From Rhodoferax lithotrophicus (lineage in GTDB: Bacteria; Pseudomonadota; Gammaproteobacteria; Burkholderiales; Burkholderiaceae_C): DNA of 64,000 nt. Below are positions 22,108-28,911 of the stretch, one piece after another. The stretch is from positions 4,361,989 to 4,425,988 of the forward strand of contig NZ_AP024238.1 of assembly GCF_019973615.1 (NCBI RefSeq), read 5' to 3'. The first letter of the stretch is position 1. Each line of letters starts with the position of its first letter. The notes under the pieces are model-generated. The model was not told the origin of the DNA. It worked only from the letters and a program-made list of their open reading frames with translations, and made no database searches. A program made the translations under genes and the position numbers.

Positions 22108-22121
22108 ACGGTGAACCTCAA

Positions 22122-22151
22122 ATTATGCCAGCAAGTTTGTCACTTTACGAA
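22122..22151 (-). promoter_or_regulatory. Candidate promoter of the tRNA-Tyr/Gly/Thr-tuf transcript
   Basis: On the minus strand a CATAAT -10 box (22127-22122) lies 15 bases before the tRNA-Tyr 5' end. A weak -35 (TTCGTA, 22151-22146) is 18 bases further up. The gap to ung is only 48 bases, so a promoter must lie here or within ung. Confidence 0.45.
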
Positions 22152-22155
22152 CATA

Positions 22156-22914
22156 TTATGAAATTTTTCCATTTTTCTTTAATTCGTGCTGATTTCGCCA
22201 TGCCCGAGCTTGAGAAAAATGACCACAGCCTATAAATGGTACCGGTGGTCGCAAAGCCGAAAGTGGCGAAGGGTGGTTGGCACACAACACCAAATGGCGT
22301 GATGCATCAATCAAAACCCGTTTGCTTTGGGCATGACTGCCCCACAGCATGAAGACCACATGCGCCGACTGGTCGGACACTTCTTTGATGATGGCATCGG
22401 TCAACACTTCCCAACCTTTACCCGAATGGCTTGCGGCCTGGCCTTCTTCAACCGTCAAACACGTGTTGAGCAAGAGCACACCATGTCGCGCCCAGCGCAC
22501 AAGGCTCCCACCTGGCTGCGGGAAAGATGGCACAGGCTCCCCCAGATCGCGCTGCAATTCTTTGAAAATATTGCGCAACGACGGCGGCAAAGCCACGCCG
22601 GGTGCCACCGAAAACGCCAATCCTTCCGCTTGGCCACGACCATGGTAAGGGTCTTGCCCCAGAATCACCATCCGCACCGACTCCAAACCCGTCAACGCCA
22701 ATGCACGCAGCGGTTGCGGCGGAAAAATGACGGCCCCTTCGCTTAATCGGTTTTGCAGGAACAGTTGCAGCTTTCGCCCTGCATCTGAGGCGAAAAAACG
22801 CTCGACCAAGGCCTGCCAGCTCGGCGCAACAGTCCATAACGCAGGATCAGCGTGTGCCAGTTGGCTTGGCATCTGCGCCTCCTGCACAGGATTAAATTGA
22901 TCTACCCCCCGCAT
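22156..22914 (-). CDS. ung: Uracil-DNA glycosylase, family 1
   Basis: A 252-residue base-excision-repair enzyme removing uracil from DNA. The water-activating motif GQDPYHGRGQAEGLAFSV and the C-terminal HPSPLSALRPP motif are intact. Its start ATG at 22914 overlaps the trpC stop by one base (TGATG), so it is likely the last cistron of the trp transcript. An internal Met at residue 15 is an alternative start. Confidence 0.96.
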   Translation of the reverse strand: MRGVDQFNPVQEAQMPSQLAHADPALWTVAPSWQALVERFFASDAGRKLQLFLQNRLSEGAVIFPPQPLRALALTGLESVRMVILGQDPYHGRGQAEGLAFSVAPGVALPPSLRNIFKELQRDLGEPVPSFPQPGGSLVRWARHGVLLLNTCLTVEEGQAASHSGKGWEVLTDAIIKEVSDQSAHVVFMLWGSHAQSKRVLIDASRHLVLCANHPSPLSALRPPVPFIGCGHFSQARAWRNQHELKKNGKIS

Positions 22915-23702
22915 CAGGCAAACAACTCCGCCAACGCCTCACCCGGTTCTTTGGCCCGCATGAAGGCCTCCCCCACCAGAAACGCATTCACACCTGCCGC
23001 TCCCATGCGCAACACGTCATCGCGGGTGTGGATACCGCTTTCGCACACCAGCAAACGATCCGAAGGAATGTCTTGCATCAGACTCAGCGTCGTGTCCAGC
23101 GACACCTCGAACGTCTTCAGGTTGCGGTTATTCACCCCAATCAGCGGCGTTTTGAGCCTCAACGCGCGCTCAAGCTCGGCAGCGTCATGCACCTCGACCA
23201 GCACCGCCATGTCCAGGCTGCGGGCAATCTGTTCAAAGTCTTTCATTTGCGCATCATCCAGACACGCCGCAATCAGCAAAATGGCATCCGCCCCCATGGC
23301 ACGCGACTCATAGATTTGGTAGGCATCCACCATGAAGTCTTTGCGCAACACCGGCAACTGGCACGAAGCCCGCGCTTGCTTGAGGTAATCTACACAGCCC
23401 TGGAAAAACTGCTGGTCAGTCAGCACTGACAAGCAGGCAGCACCAAATTCAGCATAGCTTTGGGCAATGTCTGCCGGAATGAAATCCGCCCGCAACACCC
23501 CTTTGGAAGGGCTGGCTTTTTTGATTTCAGCAATCACCGCCGCATGCCCGGTCGAGATTTTGGCGCGCATGGCCCCGACAAAATCCCGCGTCAGGACGCG
23601 GCTTTCGGCATCAAAGCGTACATCTGCGAGCGACTTGCGGGCCATTGCAGCAGCCACTTCCTGGCGTTTGACCGCCACGATCTTGTTCAGAATATCAGTC
23701 AT
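22914..23702 (-). CDS. trpC: Indole-3-glycerol phosphate synthase
   Basis: A 262-residue TIM-barrel enzyme of tryptophan synthesis. Signature parts are IAEIKKASPSKGVLR (catalytic lysine), VLRKDFMVDAYQIYE and IGVNNRNLKTFEVSLD. I place the start at the ATG at 23702, preceded by AGGAG within the small upstream ORF; the longer open frame to 23744 overlaps that ORF. It is monofunctional, with no fused TrpF. Confidence 0.96.
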   Translation of the reverse strand: MTDILNKIVAVKRQEVAAAMARKSLADVRFDAESRVLTRDFVGAMRAKISTGHAAVIAEIKKASPSKGVLRADFIPADIAQSYAEFGAACLSVLTDQQFFQGCVDYLKQARASCQLPVLRKDFMVDAYQIYESRAMGADAILLIAACLDDAQMKDFEQIARSLDMAVLVEVHDAAELERALRLKTPLIGVNNRNLKTFEVSLDTTLSLMQDIPSDRLLVCESGIHTRDDVLRMGAAGVNAFLVGEAFMRAKEPGEALAELFA

Positions 23703-23832
23703 TTTGGATCGGCTCCTGTGAGCCATTTTTGAGAATATTGACAAACACGCGGTGCATCACCACGCCTGCCACGATAAAAAGTGCCGAAATGCCAATGGCG
23801 ATCCAGGCTCCATCCATGTTCAACAGCGCCAT
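23695..23832 (-). CDS. 45-residue predicted membrane protein between trpD and trpC
   Basis: A small ORF starting ATG at 23832 and ending TGA at 23697-23695. It begins one base after the trpD stop (TGA-T-ATG) and overlaps the trpC start by eight bases, so it fills the trpD-trpC gap exactly. The protein has one hydrophobic helix (about residues 10-27, WIAIGISALFIVAGVVM), then a short basic segment and a polar tail. The Shine-Dalgarno of trpC lies inside it. I do not recognise a family. The fit suggests a real translated cistron, perhaps coupling trpD and trpC translation or modifying a membrane process, but a non-functional spacer ORF is possible. Confidence 0.6.
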   Translation of the reverse strand: MALLNMDGAWIAIGISALFIVAGVVMHRVFVNILKNGSQEPIQND

Positions 23833-23833
23833 A

Positions 23834-24880
23834 TCAAACCTGACTCAAGCTGTGCGCAACGGTCACCAGCGTGTCCAGCTTGGCCTTGGCCGCTCCTGAT
23901 TCAATAGCTGCTCGCGCTTGATCGATACCTTCTTTCATTGAATCCACCACATTGGCCACATACAAGGCCACGCCGGCATTCAACACCACAATCTCCTTGG
24001 CCGGGCCTGCCACGTTGTCCAGCACACCCAACAGCATGGCGCGTGATTGCTCGGGGGTTTCGACCTTGAAGGCCCGGTTGCTGGCCATGGTCAGGCCAAA
24101 GTCTTCGGGGTGGATTTCATACTCGGTGACCTTGCCGTCCTTGAGTTCCCCCACCAACGTGGCCGCGCCCAGGCTCACCTCGTCCATGCCATCTTTGCCG
24201 TACACCACCACCGCGTGTTCGGTGCCCAGCCGCTCCAGCGCCCGCACCTGAATACCCACCAGATCGGGGTGAAACACACCCATCAAGATATTCGGTGCGC
24301 CCGCCGGATTGGTCAACGGCCCGAGCAGGTTGAAAATGGTTTTGACACCCATCTCCCGGCGCACCGGGGCCACATTTTTCATGGCCGGATGGTGGTTGGG
24401 CGCAAACATGAAGCCCACACCGACCTGCTCAATACACTGGGCAATCGCCTCGGGTTGGAGGTTGATGTTGACCCCGAGCGACTCCATCACGTCGGCGCTG
24501 CCACTCTTGCTGCTGACACTTCGGCCGCCGTGTTTGCTGACCTTGGCCCCCGCCGCTGCGGCCACAAACATGGCACAGGTCGAAATGTTGAAGGTATGTG
24601 AACCGTCACCGCCAGTGCCAACGATGTCCACCAGATGGGTTTTGTCGGCCACCAAAACTTTGGTGGAAAACTCGCGCATCACCTGCGCGGCCGCCGTGAT
24701 CTCGCCAATGGTTTCTTTCTTGACACGCAAACCGGTGATAAACGCCGCCAGCATCACCGGGCTCCACTCTCCCGCCATGATCTGCCGCATGATGTGCAAC
24801 ATCTCGTCATGAAAAATCTCGCGGTGTTCAATGGTGCGCAACAGCGCTTCTTGCGGGGTAATCTGAATGGTTTGGGTCAT
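23834..24880 (-). CDS. trpD: Anthranilate phosphoribosyltransferase
   Basis: A 348-residue enzyme joining anthranilate to phosphoribosyl pyrophosphate. The PRPP loop GTGGDGSHTFNISTC and the KHGGRSVSSKSGSADV region are intact. It is monofunctional, and trpG lies 3.4 kb upstream on the same strand. Near the C-terminus (bases 23901-23926) the DNA closely resembles half of the dispersed palindromic repeat found elsewhere in the window, while the protein still reads as a normal TrpD C-terminus. Confidence 0.97.
   Translation of the reverse strand: MTQTIQITPQEALLRTIEHREIFHDEMLHIMRQIMAGEWSPVMLAAFITGLRVKKETIGEITAAAQVMREFSTKVLVADKTHLVDIVGTGGDGSHTFNISTCAMFVAAAAGAKVSKHGGRSVSSKSGSADVMESLGVNINLQPEAIAQCIEQVGVGFMFAPNHHPAMKNVAPVRREMGVKTIFNLLGPLTNPAGAPNILMGVFHPDLVGIQVRALERLGTEHAVVVYGKDGMDEVSLGAATLVGELKDGKVTEYEIHPEDFGLTMASNRAFKVETPEQSRAMLLGVLDNVAGPAKEIVVLNAGVALYVANVVDSMKEGIDQARAAIESGAAKAKLDTLVTVAHSLSQV
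23901..23926. repeat. Half-repeat inside trpD
   Basis: The + strand TCAATAGCTGCTCGCGCTTG and the following GATCGAT match 22 of 26 positions with the repeat copy inside ltaE (TCAATAGCTACCTGCGCTTG, 26111 onward). It codes for ordinary TrpD residues, so chance or gene-conversion origin cannot be separated. Confidence 0.4.
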
Positions 24881-24929
24881 GGTGAGGGGCTTGAATCAGT
24901 GAGTAAATCGATGAACACGAGGCAAGGGC

Positions 24930-25586
24930 TCAAGAGGCTGGATTGTCACTCAGCGCCAGCTTGAGGCCAAACCCAATAAACATGGCCCCGGCGGCGCGAT
25001 CCAGCCAGTGCATACCGCGCTGCACCAGCGAGGCGCGGCGGGCCATCCAGGCCGCAGCCAACGCCCAGCCGATGTTGACCGGGATGGCATTCACATTGAA
25101 CAACACGCCCAACGCCAGAAACACCCAGGTGGTCTGCGCCGTGCCGGGGGCGATGAACTGGGGGACAAAAGCCAGAAAAAAAATCGCCACCTTGGGGTTG
25201 AGCACATTGGTCCAGAAACCACCGCTGTAGACACGCCACAGGTCCACCTGAACCCGTTCACCCGACGGGTCGCTGGCGGTTTTCAGCAAACTAGTTTCGG
25301 CACGCGACAGCAACAGCTTGAACCCCACATACAACAAATAAGCCGCGCCAGCCCACTTGAGCAGGTTAAACGCCGTCACCGATGCCGCCAGCAAAGCCCC
25401 CACGCCCAGGGCCGCCGCAAAGATATGCACAAAACAACCGGTGGTGATCCCCAACCCGGCAACGATGCCCGCACGAGCCCCGCTGCGCAAGGAATGGGTC
25501 ACGATGTAGAGCACATCCGGGCCAGGGGTCAGATTCAGCAACCAACCGGCAAGGATGAACAGCAGCAGTTGGTGAAACTCAGGCAT
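24930..25586 (-). CDS. LysE/RhtB-family amino acid exporter
   Basis: A 218-residue inner-membrane protein with about six hydrophobic segments. The N-terminal motif NLTPGPDVLYIVTHSLRSGARAG is the LysE/RhtB signature. I chose the ATG at 25586, which gives the family-typical MPEFHQLLLFILAG start and overlaps the ltaE stop by eight bases. The longer frame to 25670 lies inside ltaE. RhtB members export threonine, homoserine or other amino acids. Linkage to threonine aldolase suggests threonine or a related amino acid as substrate, which is inference. Confidence 0.9.
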   Translation of the reverse strand: MPEFHQLLLFILAGWLLNLTPGPDVLYIVTHSLRSGARAGIVAGLGITTGCFVHIFAAALGVGALLAASVTAFNLLKWAGAAYLLYVGFKLLLSRAETSLLKTASDPSGERVQVDLWRVYSGGFWTNVLNPKVAIFFLAFVPQFIAPGTAQTTWVFLALGVLFNVNAIPVNIGWALAAAWMARRASLVQRGMHWLDRAAGAMFIGFGLKLALSDNPAS

Positions 25587-26739
25587 GCTCAGGGCTCCCT
25601 TCAAAAAACGAGCGCAACGCAGCCACGGCACGCTTAATGCCTGCGCTGTCGACATCCATGTGCGTGACAAAACGCAGACGGTACAAACCGGTGGCCAGCA
25701 CTCCGCGGGACTTTAAATAAGTGAGCAGCTCAGGCGCTCTGGCTTTGGCTTCACCCTGCAAATCCACAAATACCATATTGCTCTGCGGCGGCTCCACCAC
25801 CACGCCCGGCAAGCCCTTCAGCCCATTAGCCAGCTGCTGCGCCAAGGCGTGATCATCTGCCAGCCGCGCCACATGATGCTCCAACGCATACAGCCCGGCC
25901 GCCGCCAAGATACCAGCCTGGCGCATGCCGCCACCTGCCATTTTGCGGATACGGTGGGCACGGCCGATCAGCTCCCGGCTGCCACACAACACCGACCCCA
26001 CCGGCGCACCCAAACCTTTGCTCAGGCACACCGACACGCTATCAAAACATTGGGCAATACGCCGTGCTTGCGCCCAAATGGCCGGAGCATCCACCGATTT
26101 AGCTACATGATCAATAGCTACCTGCGCTTGATGGATCTGCGCTAGAGGCTCATTTTCCTTTAAAGCTGTGGCCAACTGCATGGCTTGCGCCGTGGCCGCA
26201 TTCAACAGGCGCGCACCGTCCAGATGCCGGGCCAGACCATGGCGTGCGGCCAAGTCGGTGGCCTGCTGAACGTAGTCAAACGGCAGCAACTTGCCACCCA
26301 GCGTGTTCTCCAGCGCCAGCAGCCGGGTCTTGGCAAAGTGGGCATCATCGGGCTTGATGGCCGCCTCGATGTCGGCCAAAGCCAGCATGCCATTGGGTTG
26401 ATGTTCCAACGGCTGCGGTTGCACACTGCCCAACACCGCCGCGCCGCCGCCTTCCCAACGGTAGCAGTGCGCGTATTGGCCCACGATGTACTCGTCACCA
26501 CGCTGGCAATGGGCCAGGATGGCACACAGGTTGCTTTGTGTGCCGGTGGGCACAAACAGCGCCGCCTCAAAACCCAGCATGGCGGCCAACTTGTCTTGCA
26601 GGGCGTTGATGCTGGGGTCATCACCAAACACATCGTCACCCACCGGGGCGGCGGCCATCACGGCACGCATGGCTGCGGTGGGCTGCGTCACGGTGTCGCT
26701 GCGCAGGTCAACCTGTTGGACTGAAGAGTTATGTGTCAT
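25579..26739 (-). CDS. ltaE: Low-specificity L-threonine aldolase with an inserted segment
   Basis: A 386-residue PLP enzyme splitting threonine or allo-threonine to glycine and acetaldehyde. It shows VDLRSDTVTQPT at the start, GDDVFGDDP, the AHCYRWEGGGAAVLG region and the PLP lysine in SVCLSKGLGAPVGS. The protein is about 35 residues longer than usual. The extra segment, with KENEPLAQIHQAQVAIDH, lies just before the conserved ARRIAQCFDSVSVC and is encoded by a copy of the dispersed palindromic repeat (26112-26156). The insertion keeps the frame and sits in a loop upstream of the lysine. Activity may be retained. The next gene, a LysE-type exporter, overlaps its end. Confidence 0.92.
   Translation of the reverse strand: MTHNSSVQQVDLRSDTVTQPTAAMRAVMAAAPVGDDVFGDDPSINALQDKLAAMLGFEAALFVPTGTQSNLCAILAHCQRGDEYIVGQYAHCYRWEGGGAAVLGSVQPQPLEHQPNGMLALADIEAAIKPDDAHFAKTRLLALENTLGGKLLPFDYVQQATDLAARHGLARHLDGARLLNAATAQAMQLATALKENEPLAQIHQAQVAIDHVAKSVDAPAIWAQARRIAQCFDSVSVCLSKGLGAPVGSVLCGSRELIGRAHRIRKMAGGGMRQAGILAAAGLYALEHHVARLADDHALAQQLANGLKGLPGVVVEPPQSNMVFVDLQGEAKARAPELLTYLKSRGVLATGLYRLRFVTHMDVDSAGIKRAVAALRSFFEGSPEHA
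26112..26156. repeat. Dispersed 45-bp palindromic repeat, copy inside ltaE
   Basis: Runs CAATAGCTACCTGCGCTTGA on the + strand at its left end and CTAGAGGCTCATTTT at its right. It matches the copies at 58121-58163 and 36168-36206. The middle forms an imperfect hairpin around GCGCTTGATGGATCTGCGC. It is read through in frame as part of ltaE. Confidence 0.7.
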
Positions 26740-26744
26740 TTCGA

Positions 26745-26779
26745 CCTCTGATGCTTATGAAATAAGCGTGAATAACTAT
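26745..26779. repeat. Dispersed repeat copy upstream of ltaE
   Basis: CCTCTGATGCTTATGAAATA and the following AGCGTGAATAACTAT align with CCTCTGGTGCTTATTCATAA and AGCCTAAGTAGCTAT in the 58.1-kb copy. It contains a GCTTAT / ATAAGC hairpin with a 3-base loop (26753-26767). It lies in the leader of ltaE. Confidence 0.6.
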
Positions 26780-26820
26780 ACATTAAATAGCAAAAATTCG
26801 CCTGTTTACGGGGTTCATAT

Positions 26821-28254
26821 TCACAGTTTCATGCCGTCCAGCAGCTTGATGAAGTTGCGCTTGGGTTTGAAGGCGGCTCGCAGTTCGGCCACGTAAACCC
26901 CAAATTGCGCGGTTTGATCCAGCCCGGCCATCAACTGCCCCACCTTGCGAAGCCATGTCACTGCGCTGGCGTAGGCAGTGTTATTGGTTTGATTCACTGT
27001 GTCAGGAATCATCTGGCGGTACAGCACAATCGCCTCACGCGCCCGTGTGGACTCCATGGCTTGGGCCAGACTCAAGCGCAAACTCTGCTGGCATGAACCT
27101 TGGTGAATGGCATTCCAAGCGGCCTCCAGATCTGACTCCCACAAGGCAATCGCAACACGGCACGACATGTCGGGCTCTGACGGCTTGGGCGTGTATCGGC
27201 TGGTTTGATTGGCCTCGCGGGTAATGAACTCTTGCAGCCAGGCTAGCGCCCGCGCACGCTGCTCGGGCCACAGACCGAGTTGGTTCGCCACACCGTGCAG
27301 CTTTTGGTACGCACCCAACGCGGGCTGCTCTTCAAACTGAATCCAGGTGAGCTGCAAAGCCTCTTCATGACGCTGGTTTTGCAGGTAGATGCCCACCAGA
27401 AAGTCGCGCAATCGGTTATCCGGGCGCTCCGGGTATGCCTTCAAACCCCGCTCGGCCCACTGCAAAGCCTCGTCATGGCGCTTGGCCTGAGTCAAAATTT
27501 CGGCGATCTCCAGATAGTTGAACGCATTTTTGAGGTTGCCAGATTTGATGGCGATGAGTTCATCCACATTCCCGCTGGCCCGTGCCAGGTCTTCCATGAT
27601 GCCGGTGATTTTGAAGCGCTCATGGTCAAAACCAAGCTGGGCATCGGCGGGCCTGAGCGCATCCCACTTCGCCTGCGCCAGTGCCCGGTACTGGCGCAGG
27701 CCGACTTCACCCAGCACATCGCGGTAGGTGTAGGCACTGAAACTGCACACACCAAATGGCAGCGTGGTTTCCAGCCGGAACAAGTCATGCGCCAAGCTTT
27801 CGGCATCCGGGCGCGCCAGCTCGCAGGCTTTCAGATGCAGTTCGCCCAAGCGACACAACACATCCCCAACCAGCCCATCAGAGTCGTCCACGTTTTCCAG
27901 GGCCGCCTCGGTTTGCTCAATGGCGTATTGCGCCAGCTCGACCAAAGCAGCGGCATACTCGGGTGTCAGCAATTCCTCAAGGGTATCCACCGCCTGATCC
28001 AGCGGATCAACAAAGCTGTGTAGGGCGCGCCAGTCCACAAAACCGGTGACGGTCGTGACATCATCAATCAAACGGTGCAGGTCATCCACCAAGCTGTCTT
28101 GCGCCCCTGCTGGTGTGGACTTGAGCAGCAAGGTCTGGGCCAGCCGGTCGTCACGCTGCGCGACTTCCAGCAGCATGCCCACCAACACCTCATGCGGTTG
28201 CTGTGCCAGCCAGGTTTTGAACTGCTGCTGCATTGAAGCTGGTTTCTTAGTCAT
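26821..28254 (-). CDS. DUF6880-like helical repeat protein
   Basis: A 477-residue soluble protein without signal peptide. It is rich in helices and TPR-like pairs, for example the stretches around residues 240-300 with FNYLEIAEILTQAKRHDEAL and LQWAERGLKAYPERPDN. The GFVDWRALHSFVDPLD and DDSDGLVGDVL segments resemble DUF6880 proteins, whose function is not known to me. It sits between trpG and ltaE with 69- and 81-base gaps. Its place in the trp cluster is unusual; a role in tryptophan metabolism is not shown. Confidence 0.7.
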   Translation of the reverse strand: MTKKPASMQQQFKTWLAQQPHEVLVGMLLEVAQRDDRLAQTLLLKSTPAGAQDSLVDDLHRLIDDVTTVTGFVDWRALHSFVDPLDQAVDTLEELLTPEYAAALVELAQYAIEQTEAALENVDDSDGLVGDVLCRLGELHLKACELARPDAESLAHDLFRLETTLPFGVCSFSAYTYRDVLGEVGLRQYRALAQAKWDALRPADAQLGFDHERFKITGIMEDLARASGNVDELIAIKSGNLKNAFNYLEIAEILTQAKRHDEALQWAERGLKAYPERPDNRLRDFLVGIYLQNQRHEEALQLTWIQFEEQPALGAYQKLHGVANQLGLWPEQRARALAWLQEFITREANQTSRYTPKPSEPDMSCRVAIALWESDLEAAWNAIHQGSCQQSLRLSLAQAMESTRAREAIVLYRQMIPDTVNQTNNTAYASAVTWLRKVGQLMAGLDQTAQFGVYVAELRAAFKPKRNFIKLLDGMKL

Positions 28255-28260
28255 GGGACA

Positions 28261-28285
28261 CCCTAAAAATCAGTGCTTTTTAGGG
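28261..28285. promoter_or_regulatory. Strong hairpin between trpG and the DUF6880 gene
   Basis: A perfect 9-bp inverted repeat (CCCTAAAAA / TTTTTAGGG) with a 7-base loop. It lies within the 69-base gap, beside a dispersed repeat copy. It could act as a partial terminator or mRNA stabiliser between trpG and the downstream genes. Confidence 0.5.
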
Positions 28286-28317
28286 CTCTAGCGCTTGATA
28301 AACAAGCGTAACAAGCT
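28283..28317. repeat. Dispersed repeat copy between trpG and the DUF6880 gene
   Basis: On the minus strand it reads AGCTTGTTACGCTTGTTTAT then CAAGCGCTAGAGCCC. The first 14 bases are identical to the copy at 38116. It contains a perfect CGCTTG / CAAGCG hairpin (28292-28308). Confidence 0.65.
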
Positions 28318-28323
28318 CTCATT

Positions 28324-28911
28324 TCAGGAGTTTCTGGGTTTCAAAAAATTGGCCAGCATGGCATGGCCGTGTTCGGTGAGGATGCTCTCGGGGTGGAACT
28401 GCACACCCTCAATGTCCAGCGTGGTGTGTTTCACACCCATGATCTCGCCATCGTCCGTCCAGGCGGTGACCTTCAGGCAGGCCGGGCAAGTGCTGCGCTC
28501 AATCGACAGCGAGTGATACCGGTTCACTGTGAACTGCGCGGGCAAACCGGCAAACACGCCCTCCTGGGTGGTGGTCATGAGGCTGGTCTTGCCGTGCATG
28601 AGTTGCTGCGCCCGGATGATCTTGCCACCAAAGGCCGCACCAATGGCCTGATGCCCCAGGCACACCCCCAGAATCGGCAACTTGCCGGCAAAGTGCTGGA
28701 TGGCAGCCACCGAGATACCGGCCTCGGCTGGCGAACAGGGACCGGGGGAGATCACCAACCGGTCAAGCTGCCCTGCCTGCCATAAGGCGTCGATGGCCCC
28801 CACGGTGATTTCATCATTACGCGCCACCGTCACGTCGGCCCCCAGTTCACCCAGGTACTGGACGATGTTGTAGGTGAAGCTGTCGTAGTTGTCGATCATT
28901 AAAAGTTTCAT
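28324..28911 (-). CDS. trpG: Anthranilate synthase glutamine amidotransferase component
   Basis: A 195-residue class I amidotransferase supplying ammonia to TrpE. It begins MKLLMIDNYDSFTYNIVQYL. The catalytic cysteine is in LGVCLGHQAIG, and the His-Glu pair is in GVQFHPESILTEHG. The ATG at 28911 overlaps the stop of the preceding diguanylate cyclase by four bases (ATGA). In most betaproteobacteria trpG is followed directly by trpD; here three other genes intervene. Confidence 0.97.
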   Translation of the reverse strand: MKLLMIDNYDSFTYNIVQYLGELGADVTVARNDEITVGAIDALWQAGQLDRLVISPGPCSPAEAGISVAAIQHFAGKLPILGVCLGHQAIGAAFGGKIIRAQQLMHGKTSLMTTTQEGVFAGLPAQFTVNRYHSLSIERSTCPACLKVTAWTDDGEIMGVKHTTLDIEGVQFHPESILTEHGHAMLANFLKPRNS

